Positions 50,301 through 59,393 of a stretch of DNA of 64,000 nucleotides are shown piece after piece. Every line of letters starts with the position of its first letter. The first letter of the stretch is position 1. Under the pieces are notes generated by a model. That model was not told where the DNA came from and did not search any database. It was given only the letters and a program-made list of their open reading frames with translations. The position numbers and the translations under genes are program-made. Source of the DNA: Desulfosarcina ovata subsp. ovata (lineage in GTDB: Bacteria; Desulfobacterota; Desulfobacteria; Desulfobacterales; Desulfosarcinaceae); contig NZ_AP021879.1 of NCBI RefSeq assembly GCF_009689005.1, positions 2,542,001 to 2,606,000 on the forward strand, in the 5' to 3' direction.

Positions 50301-51065
50301 CCACTGCGCCAGCGCCCGCGCGGGAACCACACTTTGCGAAAAATGCATCCCCCCGTAAAACAAAAGACCGACGGTGGGAAGGTCGGGGTTCCAATCAATG
50401 GACGCGACGTAGGCATCCAAATCATCGTGAGTGAATCCGGACAGCGGGTCGTAGATGCCGCAATCCGGGTATTCCCGGGGGACCGGCGGTTTGGCAATCT
50501 TGAACCCGGCATATTCCCGCCCGGCGAAGGCCAGCATGTTCTTGATGTTTTCCCCGCCCCCATGTTGCCAGTAACGCATCATGCGGGCCCAGTTGCGGGC
50601 GTGGCGGAGCTTGCCGAAGGGAAAAAGAGTTCCGCCTTTCTCGATCCAATCCATCATTCGCCGTGCGGAGCGAAGATTGAACGATTTCCCCGGACGCGAC
50701 CCCTTCCCTTTCTTCCCGGCGCGGGCCATCGCCTGCCGCATGGAAAACGATCCCAGTCGTACCAGTGACATGCATTCCGGCGAGCCACCCACCAGAAGCG
50801 CCACGGGTGTTTTCGTTTGCGCCAATGCGCCGGCGGCCACGCCCAATGCTTTTCCACCACCCCGGATATCCAGGAAAACCATGGACGCGGATATCAGTGC
50901 CGACCGGACGGCATCTGGAGAAATGGCCTCTTCTTCGATATCATGGGTTGAGAACAGACGGGCGGAAAACAGTTTGCCATGCACCTGGTAAAAGCGTTCC
51001 ACGCCTTCCAGCAGGGACTCGGTCAAGGAGGCGTTGATAATAAAGGTGAATCCGGGTCTGTTCAT
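47304..51065 (-). CDS. CobN-like chelatase, copy 1
   Basis: 1253 residues of the CobN/BchH/ChlH family of large class I chelatase subunits. The core motif HVGTHGTLEFLKGKE (coding 49318-49281) carries the His and Glu residues near the metal site, and LPPHHQYVAFYRW and YYLSRQ-like blocks precede it. In aerobic cobalamin synthesis CobN acts with CobS/CobT; related proteins insert Mg2+, Co2+ or Ni2+, and HmuS-type homologues in Bacteroidetes remove iron from haem. No signal peptide is visible. It heads an operon with ECF S, T and A and a TonB receptor. Start 51065 has AGGA upstream. Confidence 0.9.
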   Translation of the reverse strand: MNRPGFTFIINASLTESLLEGVERFYQVHGKLFSARLFSTHDIEEEAISPDAVRSALISASMVFLDIRGGGKALGVAAGALAQTKTPVALLVGGSPECMSLVRLGSFSMRQAMARAGKKGKGSRPGKSFNLRSARRMMDWIEKGGTLFPFGKLRHARNWARMMRYWQHGGGENIKNMLAFAGREYAGFKIAKPPVPREYPDCGIYDPLSGFTHDDLDAYVASIDWNPDLPTVGLLFYGGMHFSQSVVPARALAQWLRSHQMANIVPVFSTATDNMQAIRKYFFDHQTPFVDAVVYLQWFSLNTFTDAAPDQAVALLKELGVPVFSGVPMFGREIDAWRESVQGLSPIEVLTTVILPETDGMIEPLPSCGLVEQSHPEIEGAVKKVVPIQGRIAHMAGRIGKWTALSRKRNSEKRVAFIVYDNPPGEDNLGNAAYIDTFASLKKLFGIMAERGYSVSGVPEKQGLHEYFLSRQLVNLARWGDVRESFKHGRMVSVNQYQGLLETLPAGDEIAPQWGPPPGEIMCEDDRLLIPAVEFGNLLVGLQPARGYHADPDKISHDKTLPPHHQYVAFYRWLEEHWRPDCVVHVGTHGTLEFLKGKETGMSGRCFPSSLLGNVPHLYFYHVVNASEATIAKRRSLGVLVNYNSPAFTAGGLYDEYESLDQLIAETIEARTLEPARAERLSERVMQKAAQLNFACETVESVQEEISMMKRAIIPKGLHLLGEGIDANGQLDFATFFLRYDRGRTPSLHRRLCEAQGLSYEDLLRPGKAGNAVDPRALEKIDANVRTIVEAACKDDCLPGTEPERSAVLQAITAAKNLGGDLEIENFLAGLSGKYIAPGLGGDPLRTPEVLPTGRNSYQFDPRLVPSEEACRRGWEIADNTLAHYYALNGAYPDSTAVILWGFETTKTRGETVGQILAYLGVRVRHDSNPYYKKLEAVPLEELGRPRVDCMVQICGFFRDMFPTVLSMINRAVDLVAELDESEDKNFVRKNTRAMKARLEGSVAPEQLDRIARGRVFGPRPGEYGTRTTGLIETGAWTSETEISDLFTATMSHLYADNLHGQRCLDAYRHRLASVDLVSQVRDTHEYEIMDLDHYYEFFGGLSRTVESVKGRAPAMLITDTTKEILLTETVGESLNRGIRSRLLNPRWIDGLLAHDYHGAQKISDRVEYLIGFAATTHAVENWIWSKVTERYIADSEMFARMCANNRFAVESMIKRLLEAEKRDYWNPTETEKQLLMDRYMELEGMIEERMEP

Positions 51066-51082
51066 ACCGGTCCTGAAAAAAG

Positions 51083-51137
51083 AAACAGCCATGCAGCGGC
51101 CCTTTGTCCAAAGGGGCATTCGCCTTCATGGCTGTTT
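51083..51137 (-). promoter_or_regulatory. Terminator-like hairpin in the CobN leader (candidate attenuator)
   Basis: On the leader transcript CATGGCTGTTT's complement AAACAGCCATG (51127-51137 with 51083-51093) forms an 11-bp stem, with an inner CCCTTT/AAAGGG pair (51100-51105, 51110-51115). CTTTTTT follows it 16 bases before the start codon of copy 1. A terminator directly before the gene implies conditional readthrough. No known riboswitch aptamer matches. Confidence 0.65.
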
Positions 51138-51199
51138 GGTTTGATTTGTATTTTTGGGTCGATCAAAAACAGAAATGGCCTTCATGACCAATCAGACTG

Positions 51200-51229
51200 C
51201 CTATAGCAAAGTGGTGCCGGTCACGTCAA
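51200..51229 (-). promoter_or_regulatory. Putative sigma70 promoter of CobN copy 1 operon
   Basis: On the minus strand TTGACG (51229-51224) and TATAGG (51205-51200) are 18 bases apart. Transcription would start near 51193, giving a leader of about 127 bases that contains the hairpin. Confidence 0.55.
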
Positions 51230-51380
51230 GATTATATGCCCAATAAAACGCCTTGACTTCTCAACCGGACTGCATTACTGAACGGATCACGCAAGGCGGC
51301 TGAAGTCGACCTGATGATTCGATAATTTACTATAGAAGCTGTTTCGGTTCGAACGCCCTTACGGTTTTAATCGGATAGGA

Positions 51381-51443
51381 AACAAAAGGCCACGAAGGTC
51401 TCTATTCCCGACAGGGGAAAGAGCGTTCGTGGCCTTTTTGTTT
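51381..51443. terminator. Intrinsic terminator hairpin in the divergent region
   Basis: CAAAAGGCCACGAA (51383-51396) pairs with TTCGTGGCCTTTTTG (51426-51440), with T-rich sequence on both sides. It resembles the receptor terminators at 42391 and 30046 in layout (CCATG/CCACG stem, CCC/GGG inner pair). It is likely the terminator of a vanished TonB-receptor gene. A further short inverted pair GCGACAT/ATGTCGC is at 51495-51514. Confidence 0.7.
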
Positions 51444-51590
51444 GCTTATCGGCCTTCTTTTTTTGGTGAAATAGGCAAGTGAAAAATAGTTGGGTGGCGA
51501 CATCCTCCGGAGAGGGGAAATGTCGCTTTGCGTGTTGCGTGCGGTCTCGGCAGCAGTGGATGTGGATGAGCTGGAAGTACGTACTGTGGC

Positions 51591-52052
51591 GTGGGAGTTT
51601 CTATTGAGTATCATGACAATATCGACGAAGCCACGATGAAGGGCATTGAATCGGAATTCTCTCTCGATCTCGCCGAAAACCACCGCATCTCAGCCACGCT
51701 GACCTATATGGAGGCGACCAACGATGAAACGGGCGATCGCTTGGAGAGAAGTCCGCACTGGCTGGGGTCCATTGCCTATACCTACGATCAGTCGTTCGAT
51801 CGTTTCCGCTTCTGGACGACCCTCAGGGGCCGTGGCCAGGATGATATCTATATCGGCGAATACAGCGTGGATGAACCCCGCGAAGTGTCCGGTTTTTTTG
51901 TCTGGGATCTCTCCCTGGGTTTGGATATCGGAACGCATGTGAGTCTGTTCGCCAATGGAACCAATCTGTTCGATTCGGATTACCGCGAGTTCACCTATAC
52001 GCGCTATCAGCCCGGCCGGGTGTTCCTGATTGGCTGTGAATTCAAAATATAG
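51591..52052 (+). pseudogene. 5'-truncated TonB-dependent receptor (C-terminal barrel only)
   Basis: About 154 codons of barrel strands (GIESEFSLDLAENHRISATL, RLERSPHWLGSIAYTYDQSF, VSLFANGTNLFDSDYREFTY), ending in a family-type FKI terminus at 52052. There is no signal peptide, plug or upstream strands; the frame meets a stop near 51567. It ends nine bases before the second CobN gene, so a full receptor gene once headed the plus-strand operon. The sequence differs from the receptor at 42463. Confidence 0.88.
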
Positions 52053-52060
52053 GTGCAGCG

Positions 52061-55000
52061 ATGGAGAAAATCGCCGAGACTGGAAGCAACCAAATAAAAA
52101 TCGGCATATTGCTGGCGCCCTTCGGGCCGGCACGGGGAATCATGGCCCTCACCTATGGCCGGGCCGTGGAGCAGTTGAAAGAGACCGGCCTGGCCCTCGA
52201 GGTGCGTATCGACAACATGGCCGGTGCCGATCAAACCGCCGTGGACCCGGATCCCGCGTTCATCGAGTGGCTTGATGACGATGCCGACATGGTCCTGGCG
52301 CACGTTCCGGCGGCCTACGATGCCGTCTTCACCCAATTGCAGGCGCTTCATCAGAAAACCGGCAAGCCCGTGATCCCCTTGAGCCCGGAGTGCGCGTCCA
52401 TTGCCGGGGGGATCGACCGGCAAACCGTTAAGACCCTGTGGGCCTATCATGGCAACGGCGGGATGACCAATGTGCGCAATCTGCTGCGCTTTGCGATCCA
52501 TGTCAGCGGGTTGGGCCCGGATGACACGCCGCCGCCCCCCGAGGAGATGCCCCTTTGCGGGATCTATCATCCGGAGAGCCTTGAAAGCTTTGACAGTCTG
52601 GACGCCTACCGCCAGTGGCGGCCCCCGAAAGCGGGCGCGCCCACGGTGGGTCTTTTTTTTCCCCGCTCCTACTGGATCGATAATGCCCTGGCCGTATTCG
52701 ATGCGTTGATCGGAAAACTGGAAGCAGATGGCGTGAATGTCATTGCCGTGTTCAACGACAAGTTCAAAAGCGGCGGGGATGACGCGGTCATCGAGAAGTT
52801 CTTCATCGCGGACGGCACGGCCTGTGTGGACGCCGTGATTTATCAGGCCTACTTCTTCTTGAAATCGAGCCGCGAGAAAGACGGCGCCGGCATCCACCAG
52901 GAGGCGTCAAAAATCCTGGAACGGTTGAACGTGCCGGCCCTTTTAATGATCAATAGTTTGCAGACCCAGGCGGAATACGAGCAGAGCGCCGAGGGGCTCA
53001 CCATCCCCCAGTCCATCATCACCGTGGCCCTGCCCGAGTTCAACGGCATCGGCCAGCCGGTGCTGGTGGGGGTGTCCGAAGCCCATATCGACCCGACCAC
53101 CGGTGCCAAGGTCATGCGGCCGATCCCCTTGGACGCCCAGATCAGCTACCTGGTCAGGCGGGTGCGCAAGTGGTGCGCCCTGCGGGAAAAACCCAACTCC
53201 CGGAAGAAGATCGCCATCATCCTGCACAACTCGCCCTGCCGCAGCGGCGTGGAGGCGACCGTGGGCGCCGGTTTCGGTCTGGACACCCTGGAAAGCGTGG
53301 CTCTGTTGCTGCAGCGCATGCAGCGCGAAGGCTACGAGCTGGACTGGGTCCCCGAAAGCGGCAGGGAATTGATCGAAACCATCCTCGAGAAAAAGGCCAT
53401 CAGCGAGTTTCGCTGGACGCCCCTTTCCGAGATCATTCAGAAAGGCGGTGCCGCCGGGTTTGTGCCCTTGTCGCGCTACGGGCAGTGGCTGGAAGAACTG
53501 CCCGAGTCCTCACGATCAACGCTGTTTCAAGGATGGGGCAACCCCTTTGAGACCGACATAGAAGAGCTGGAAGACCTCCAGCGATCGAGCCTGGCCCTGC
53601 ATGATGGCTGCATCACCATCCCGGGGCTGATGCTGGGCAATGTTTTCATCGGTCTGCAGCCCAAACGGGGGTGCGCCGGCGCACGCTGTGACGGCAGTGT
53701 GTGCAAGATTCTCCACGACCCGGAAGTGCCGCCGCCGCACCAATACCTGGCCTTTTACAAATGGATCGAAAAGGATTTCGGTGCCGATGCCATGCTCCAT
53801 GTGGGCACCCACGGCAATATCGAACTGCTGCCGGGCAAGTCCGTGGGCCTGTCGCCGGCCTGCTTTTCCCACTTTGCCGTAGGCTCGCTGCCCCACCTGT
53901 ACATCTACGTGGTCAGCAACCCCATGGAAGGCTCCATTGCCAAGCGGCGTGGCCTGGCGGTGATCGTGGATCATCTCCACCCGGTCATGGCCACGGTCAA
54001 GCTCTACGGTCCCCTGGAAGATCTGGAAGATCCCCTGGAAGAGTATGCGCGGGCCAGGGCCGCCCATGAAAGGGGACGTCTCAAGGAACTGGAAACCATC
54101 ATCAGCGAAAAGGCCCAACAGGCAGCCATCGTTAAAACCGCCGGGCAGTTCGATGATTTCCACGCCTTTGTGGACTACCTGCACGGCCAGATGACCATGC
54201 TTCGCGAAACCATGTTCCGGGACGGGCTGCACACCCTGGGCCAGCCGCCGGTTGATGACCAGTTGATCAGCATGCTGGCCTCGATCCTGCGCTTCGATCA
54301 GGGGCAGGTGCCCTCGATGCGGCGCTGGATCATCGAGTCGCTGGGACTGGATTGGGACAAGGTGCTGAAAACGCCCGAACGGGTCGATCCGCGTCTGGAC
54401 CGCACCCACGCCCGCCTCCTGGAACTGGCCGACGATGCGGCCCAACAGATCATTGGGGACGCGCTGCAACATTATCCGGACCAAAGCGATTCGATCGTCT
54501 CCTCGGCGGTTCAAACCGTTCAGGCGCTTTACGGCATCGACGTGTCAACCATGCCGGCCGATCGAACACAGGCGCTGATGGATATCGTTGAATTCGGCAT
54601 GGGGCTGGTCCCGGCCATCGCGCAGACCACAGACGAGATCGACAATCTCATTCGTGGATTAAGCGGTGAGTTCATTCCGCCGGGGGCGTCGGGCGCCCTG
54701 GCCAGGGGCAAGGTGGAAACCCTGCCCACGGGCAGGAACTTCTTTTCCATCGATCCGTTCAAGATCCCCACGCCGGCCGCCTGGAACGTGGGCATCCGGC
54801 TGACGGAGACCTTCTTCCACAAATATCTGCACGAACACGGCGACTACCCGGAATCCATCGGTTTCGTCTTCCGCTTCTTCGATATCTTTCGTGCCGACGG
54901 CGAACAGCTGGCCCAGATGCTGTACACCCTGGGCGTCAAGCCGGTTTGGGACGGCAGCCGGATTACCCGGCTGGAGGTGATTCCCCTGGAAACGCTCCAG

Positions 55001-55999
55001 CGACCCCGGGTCGACATCACCGTGCAACTCTCCAACATGCTCAGGGACGGCTGCCCGCGCGCCTTTGAACTGGTGGACGAGGCGGTCCAGCTGGTGGCCG
55101 ACCTGGACGAGCCGCCGGAGAAGAACTTCGTCCGAAAGCACGTCCGGCAGCGACTACAGGAAATGGCCCCCCAGGACGATCTCAAGGCCCAAAAGCGCAT
55201 GGCCACGTTCCGCGTCTTCACGGCGGCCCCCGGCGTGTACGACTATGGCGCCAATACGGCCGTGGCCGCGTCGGCCTGGGAGACCGAAGACGACCTGGCC
55301 GATATTTTCATCGACACCTGCCACTATGCCTACGGCAAGGGCAGCTTCGGCGTGGCGGCCAAGCAGACGTTCACCGCCAATCTGAAGCACGTCAGCGTCA
55401 CCTATGACAAGTGGGATTCGGATGAATACGATATCCTGGAATGCTGCCACATCTTCGGCAGCCACGGCGGTTTCACCCAGGCCGTCAAAACCGTGTCCGG
55501 CAAAGAGGTCGACGTCTATTTCGGCGACACCCATGATCCGGATCGACCCCGCATCCGCGACATGGCCGATGAACTGGACCGCGTCGCGCGCACGCGTCTG
55601 TTGAATCCCGCGTGGGTCGAGAGCAAAAAACAGCACGGGTACAAGGGTGCCACGGTCATGGCGGACCGCATCTACCACATCTACGGGTGGCAGGCCACCA
55701 CCCGGCTGGTGGGCAACTGGGTGTTCGACGACATCGCCCGGACGTTCGCCCTGGATGAGGAAATGCGACGCTGGTTCGAGGCCAACAACCCGTACGCCCT
55801 GGAGAGCATCACCCGCCGTTTGATCGAGGCCGAACAACGATCGTTATGGCAGGCCGATCCAGAGCTGTTGGAGCAGCTCAGGGAAGTTTTCCTGGAGGTG
55901 GAAGGCTGGATGGAAGATCGCATGGAAGATGTCACCAGCGATTTTCAGGGCAGCGATATCGATATTGTCAAGATCGATCAATACAAAGTGGCCAGGTAA
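52061..55999 (+). CDS. CobN-like chelatase, copy 2
   Basis: 1312 residues of the CobN/BchH/ChlH family, with the motif HVGTHGNIELLPGKSVGLS near residue 580. It has its own N-terminal region with CGIYHPESLES-like and LRFAIHVSGLG blocks, and shares family landmarks with copy 1 (TGRNFFSIDPFKIP, PEKNFVRKHVRQ, LLNPAWVESKKQHGYKGATV) but is clearly diverged, so it may act on another metal or tetrapyrrole. Head of the plus-strand operon with an importer and ChlID. AGGTG precedes the start; the TAA stop overlaps the next ATG. Confidence 0.92.
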   Translation: MEKIAETGSNQIKIGILLAPFGPARGIMALTYGRAVEQLKETGLALEVRIDNMAGADQTAVDPDPAFIEWLDDDADMVLAHVPAAYDAVFTQLQALHQKTGKPVIPLSPECASIAGGIDRQTVKTLWAYHGNGGMTNVRNLLRFAIHVSGLGPDDTPPPPEEMPLCGIYHPESLESFDSLDAYRQWRPPKAGAPTVGLFFPRSYWIDNALAVFDALIGKLEADGVNVIAVFNDKFKSGGDDAVIEKFFIADGTACVDAVIYQAYFFLKSSREKDGAGIHQEASKILERLNVPALLMINSLQTQAEYEQSAEGLTIPQSIITVALPEFNGIGQPVLVGVSEAHIDPTTGAKVMRPIPLDAQISYLVRRVRKWCALREKPNSRKKIAIILHNSPCRSGVEATVGAGFGLDTLESVALLLQRMQREGYELDWVPESGRELIETILEKKAISEFRWTPLSEIIQKGGAAGFVPLSRYGQWLEELPESSRSTLFQGWGNPFETDIEELEDLQRSSLALHDGCITIPGLMLGNVFIGLQPKRGCAGARCDGSVCKILHDPEVPPPHQYLAFYKWIEKDFGADAMLHVGTHGNIELLPGKSVGLSPACFSHFAVGSLPHLYIYVVSNPMEGSIAKRRGLAVIVDHLHPVMATVKLYGPLEDLEDPLEEYARARAAHERGRLKELETIISEKAQQAAIVKTAGQFDDFHAFVDYLHGQMTMLRETMFRDGLHTLGQPPVDDQLISMLASILRFDQGQVPSMRRWIIESLGLDWDKVLKTPERVDPRLDRTHARLLELADDAAQQIIGDALQHYPDQSDSIVSSAVQTVQALYGIDVSTMPADRTQALMDIVEFGMGLVPAIAQTTDEIDNLIRGLSGEFIPPGASGALARGKVETLPTGRNFFSIDPFKIPTPAAWNVGIRLTETFFHKYLHEHGDYPESIGFVFRFFDIFRADGEQLAQMLYTLGVKPVWDGSRITRLEVIPLETLQRPRVDITVQLSNMLRDGCPRAFELVDEAVQLVADLDEPPEKNFVRKHVRQRLQEMAPQDDLKAQKRMATFRVFTAAPGVYDYGANTAVAASAWETEDDLADIFIDTCHYAYGKGSFGVAAKQTFTANLKHVSVTYDKWDSDEYDILECCHIFGSHGGFTQAVKTVSGKEVDVYFGDTHDPDRPRIRDMADELDRVARTRLLNPAWVESKKQHGYKGATVMADRIYHIYGWQATTRLVGNWVFDDIARTFALDEEMRRWFEANNPYALESITRRLIEAEQRSLWQADPELLEQLREVFLEVEGWMEDRMEDVTSDFQGSDIDIVKIDQYKVAR

Positions 56000-56955
56000 T
56001 GGGACCCTATATTCTCAAACGCATGGGTGCCATGGGCATGGTGCTTTTCGTGGTTTCGGTGTTTACCTTTTTTCTCATCCACATGGCCCCTGGCGATCCG
56101 CGCATCATGATGGCCATGTCCCGCTTCGGCAACGACATTACCCCCGAGCAGATCGAATGGATCGGCAAGGAGATGGGACTGTCGGCGCCCGTTCATGTTC
56201 AGTATGTCATCTGGCTGGGCCACCTCTTCTCCGGTGATCTGGGCAATTCCATCCGCAGCGACCAGAGCGTCGTCTCGGAGCTGTTGAACCGCCTGCCGGC
56301 CACGCTGACGCTGGGCCTGAGCGGATTTGCCATCTCCCTTCTCATCGCCCTGCCCCTGGGCATCGTGGCGGCCATCAAGCAGAATTCCATGGTGGATCAT
56401 GCGGTGATGGTGGGAAGCATTGTGTTCATCTCCATTCCCGGATTCTGGCTGGCCCTGCTGCTGATCCTGCTCTTTTCGGTCAACTGGGGTCTTTTGCCGG
56501 TCTGCGGCCAGGGCACGGCGGCCCACATGGTGCTGCCGGTCACCGTTCTGGCCCTGGGCATGGCCGCCACCACCACCCGCCTGACCCGGACCTGCATGCT
56601 CGAAGTGCTGCGTCAGGACTACATACTGGCCGCCCGGGGCAAGGGACTGCCCGAGAAGTCGGTCATCTGGCGGCATGCCCTGAGAAATGCCATGGTTCCC
56701 ATCGCCACTTACAGCGGCATCAAGCTGGCGCGCACCTTTCAGGTGGCGGTGATCGTGGAAACGGTCTTCGCCTGGGAAGGGATCGGCAAGTTGATGGTGG
56801 ATTCCTGTTTCGCCAGGGATTTTCCCATGATCCAGGGATGCGTGCTGCTGGTCGGCGCGGTTTTTGTTCTCACCAACTTTGCCGTGGACATGCTGTACCT
56901 GTACCTGAATCCCCGAATCCGGTTGCTGTCGGAAAAACAAGGGAGTCCTGCCTGA
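55999..56955 (+). CDS. Dpp/Nik-type ABC permease, first subunit
   Basis: 318 residues with six helices. It has the family N-terminus YILKRMGAMGMVLFVVSVFTFFLIHMAPGDP and the cytoplasmic loop YILAARGKGLPEKSVIWRHALRNAMVP, which docks onto the ATPases. The ATG overlaps the CobN stop (TAATG). Family members import peptides, nickel, or opine-type metal chelates. With the second permease, the two ATPases and the binding protein below it makes a complete importer. Confidence 0.9.
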   Translation: MGPYILKRMGAMGMVLFVVSVFTFFLIHMAPGDPRIMMAMSRFGNDITPEQIEWIGKEMGLSAPVHVQYVIWLGHLFSGDLGNSIRSDQSVVSELLNRLPATLTLGLSGFAISLLIALPLGIVAAIKQNSMVDHAVMVGSIVFISIPGFWLALLLILLFSVNWGLLPVCGQGTAAHMVLPVTVLALGMAATTTRLTRTCMLEVLRQDYILAARGKGLPEKSVIWRHALRNAMVPIATYSGIKLARTFQVAVIVETVFAWEGIGKLMVDSCFARDFPMIQGCVLLVGAVFVLTNFAVDMLYLYLNPRIRLLSEKQGSPA

Positions 56956-57824
56956 TGATCAGAGCGGTAATCGACGACAGGAAGGCCAGGATCGGCCTGG
57001 TTATCCTGGTGGTCCTGACTGTAGCGGCGCTATTTGCCCCGCTGCTGGCCCCCCAGGATCCCTATGCGCAGCATATCGACCGGCGCCTTCAAGGGCCGTC
57101 AGCCGATTTTCCGCTGGGCACCGACTATCTGGGACGCTGCGTATTGAGCCGGATTATCTTCGGCAGCCGCATCTCCCTTCAGATCGCCGCGCTCATCGTG
57201 GGCATTCAGGTGGCCTTGGGACTGGGCCTGGGGGCGCTGGCCGGCTATTTCGGCGGCCTGGCGGACGGATTGATCATGCGTCTGGTGGACGTGATGATGG
57301 CCCTGCCCTCCCTGGCCCTGGCCCTGGTGCTGGCCGGCATCATGGGACCGGGCCCGGCCGGGATCACGGCGGCCCTGTGCATCACGGGCTGGTCCGAATA
57401 CGCCCGCATCGTCCGCGGCGATATTCTGGCGCTCAAGGAAAAAGAGTTCATCAAAAGCGCCCGGGCGTTCGGTTTTTCCGACCTCTACATTCTGCGGCGT
57501 CACGTGATCCCCAATATCCTCGCCCCGGTCATCGTGCTGGCCACCCTGTCGACCGGGTTCGTGATTCTGCTGGTGGCGGCCTTCGGTTTCCTTGGTTTGG
57601 GCTCCCAGCCCCCGCTGGCCGATTGGGGGGTGATGCTGAGCGAGGGCCGGGCCTATATGCGCAGCGCCCCCCACCTGACCGTTTTCCCCGGGCTGGCGGT
57701 CATGGCGGCCACGTTTGGATTCAACCTGTTGGGCGATGCCCTGAGGGATGCCATGGATCCGCGATTCAAGATCAACTTTTTTTCCAGGAGCCTGTATGCG
57801 GTTAATCGACATTCAGAATCTTGA
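56955..57824 (+). CDS. Dpp/Nik-type ABC permease, second subunit
   Basis: 289 residues with about six helices and the DppC/NikC pattern: DPYAQHIDRRLQGPSADFPLGTDYLGRC after the first helix, ALPSLALALVLAGIMG and the loop FIKSARAFGFSDLYILRRHVIPN. The start overlaps the previous stop (TGATG). The order permease-permease-ATPase-ATPase-binding protein is unusual only in having the binding protein last. Confidence 0.9.
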   Translation: MIRAVIDDRKARIGLVILVVLTVAALFAPLLAPQDPYAQHIDRRLQGPSADFPLGTDYLGRCVLSRIIFGSRISLQIAALIVGIQVALGLGLGALAGYFGGLADGLIMRLVDVMMALPSLALALVLAGIMGPGPAGITAALCITGWSEYARIVRGDILALKEKEFIKSARAFGFSDLYILRRHVIPNILAPVIVLATLSTGFVILLVAAFGFLGLGSQPPLADWGVMLSEGRAYMRSAPHLTVFPGLAVMAATFGFNLLGDALRDAMDPRFKINFFSRSLYAVNRHSES

Positions 57825-58617
57825 AACCCGCTTCGATACGGAAAATGGTCCGGTAGCCGCCGTAAACGGCGTCAGCCTGAGCGTCGATCGCGGCTGCCGG
57901 CACGCCGTGATCGGCCAGAGCGGTGCGGGCAAATCCATCCTGGCCTTGTCGATCCTGCGCCTTTTGCCGGATAACGCCCGGATCCGCGGCGAGGTATTTT
58001 TCAAGGGCCGGGAGCTGTTATCCTGCTCGATGGAGGCCATGCGCGAAATCCGGGGCAAGGCCATCATGATGATTTTCCAGAACCCTTTGGCCACCTTGAA
58101 TCCGGTGTTGGATCTGGGCACCCAGCTGTGCGAGATTCCCATGTGCCATGAAGGCGTCACCTACGCGCAGGCCAGGCAACGGGCGCTCGAGGCCTTGACC
58201 CTCTGCGAGCTGCCCGATCCCGAGCGGGTGATGCAATCCTACCCGTTCCAGCTCAGTGGCGGCATGTTGCAGCGCGTCGCCATCGCCATGGGCATCATCT
58301 GCCGCCCCGACCTGTTGATTGCCGACGAACCGTTCAAGGGGCTCGACGCCCGGCTTCAACAACAGGTCGGCGCCACCCTCTACCGGATCTGCCAGACCTT
58401 TTCGATTACCTTGCTCCTGATCACCCATAACCTCAAAATCGCCCACAGCCTTTGCGATCGGGTATCGGTCATGGTCGGCGGCCGCATCGTCGAGACCGCC
58501 GCCACCGAGTCGTTTTTCGCTTGCCCGGATCACGCCTATTCAAAACGCCTGGTCGAGGCGTACGATCTGTTCTCATCAGCGATCGAAAGCGCCCCGGAAA
58601 GGCGGTGCGCCCCATGA
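57796..58617 (+). CDS. Dpp/Nik-type ABC importer ATPase 1
   Basis: 273 residues. Walker A is GQSGAGKSI, the signature is LSGGMLQRV, Walker B is LLIADEPFKGLD, and the switch His is in LLITHNLK. Walker B reads FKGLD where most family members have TTALD, a modest substitution. The short C-terminus lacks the extended zinc or iron-sulfur region of DppD proteins. It overlaps the permease by 29 bases. It pairs with the second ATPase to drive import. Confidence 0.88.
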   Translation: MRLIDIQNLETRFDTENGPVAAVNGVSLSVDRGCRHAVIGQSGAGKSILALSILRLLPDNARIRGEVFFKGRELLSCSMEAMREIRGKAIMMIFQNPLATLNPVLDLGTQLCEIPMCHEGVTYAQARQRALEALTLCELPDPERVMQSYPFQLSGGMLQRVAIAMGIICRPDLLIADEPFKGLDARLQQQVGATLYRICQTFSITLLLITHNLKIAHSLCDRVSVMVGGRIVETAATESFFACPDHAYSKRLVEAYDLFSSAIESAPERRCAP

Positions 58618-59393
58618 TAAACGTGCGCCACCTGAGCAAGCATTATACGTCGGGCATCGTGAACAAACGTCTCACCCGGGCCGTGGACGGGGTAAACCTG
58701 TCGGTTCCCAAGGGCAGCGTCTTTGGACTGACCGGCGAGAGCGGATGCGGAAAGACCACCCTGGCCATGCTGATCCTGCGGCTGGTCGAGCCCACCGCAG
58801 GGTCCATCACGATCGACGGCAAGGATATCACCCGCCTGGGCAAACGCGCCCTCAACCGGCTGCGGCCCGATTATCAGATCATCTGGCAGAACCCGGACAC
58901 CTCGCTGAGCCCGCGCCTCCCATTGAAGGACAGCATCATGGAGCCGCTGCGCTATTACGCCAGGGTCAGGCGCAAGGATGAAGCGGCGATCCTCTCGCGC
59001 TGCTGCAAGATGGCCGAATTGCCCGAGTCCCTGCTCGGCCGCTATCCCCACGAAGTCAGCGGCGGAGAGAACCAGCGGGCGGTAATCACCCGCCTGTTGA
59101 CCCTGCGTCCCACGCTGCTGATCGCCGATGAACCCACATCCTCCCTGGATGTTCTGGTTCAGGCGCAGATTCTCGAACTGCTCAAACGGATCCAGAAACA
59201 ACTGGCCTTTACCATGCTCTTTATTTCCCACGACCTTCAGGCCATTGGCTTCATGTGTGATCGGGTGGCGGTAATGAGAAATGGTAAGATCATCGAAAGC
59301 GGCGCCTGCGGCCAGGTGCTTTCGGCGCCCCGTACCCCCTACTGCCGTGAACTTGTCGATAATGCGTTTCGCCCCTGGAGATTTGCATCATGA
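58614..59393 (+). CDS. Dpp/Nik-type ABC importer ATPase 2
   Basis: 259 residues. Walker A GESGCGKTT, signature VSGGENQRAVI, Walker B LLIADEPTSSLDV and FISHDLQAI. The start overlaps the preceding stop (ATGA), and the gene overlaps the binding protein gene the same way. Standard DppF/NikE layout. Confidence 0.9.
   Translation: MINVRHLSKHYTSGIVNKRLTRAVDGVNLSVPKGSVFGLTGESGCGKTTLAMLILRLVEPTAGSITIDGKDITRLGKRALNRLRPDYQIIWQNPDTSLSPRLPLKDSIMEPLRYYARVRRKDEAAILSRCCKMAELPESLLGRYPHEVSGGENQRAVITRLLTLRPTLLIADEPTSSLDVLVQAQILELLKRIQKQLAFTMLFISHDLQAIGFMCDRVAVMRNGKIIESGACGQVLSAPRTPYCRELVDNAFRPWRFAS

Noticed and set aside
51066-51590. Cobalamin riboswitch between the two CobN operons
   Set aside because: No B12-box or characteristic core was found on either strand; only a terminator-like hairpin is visible.
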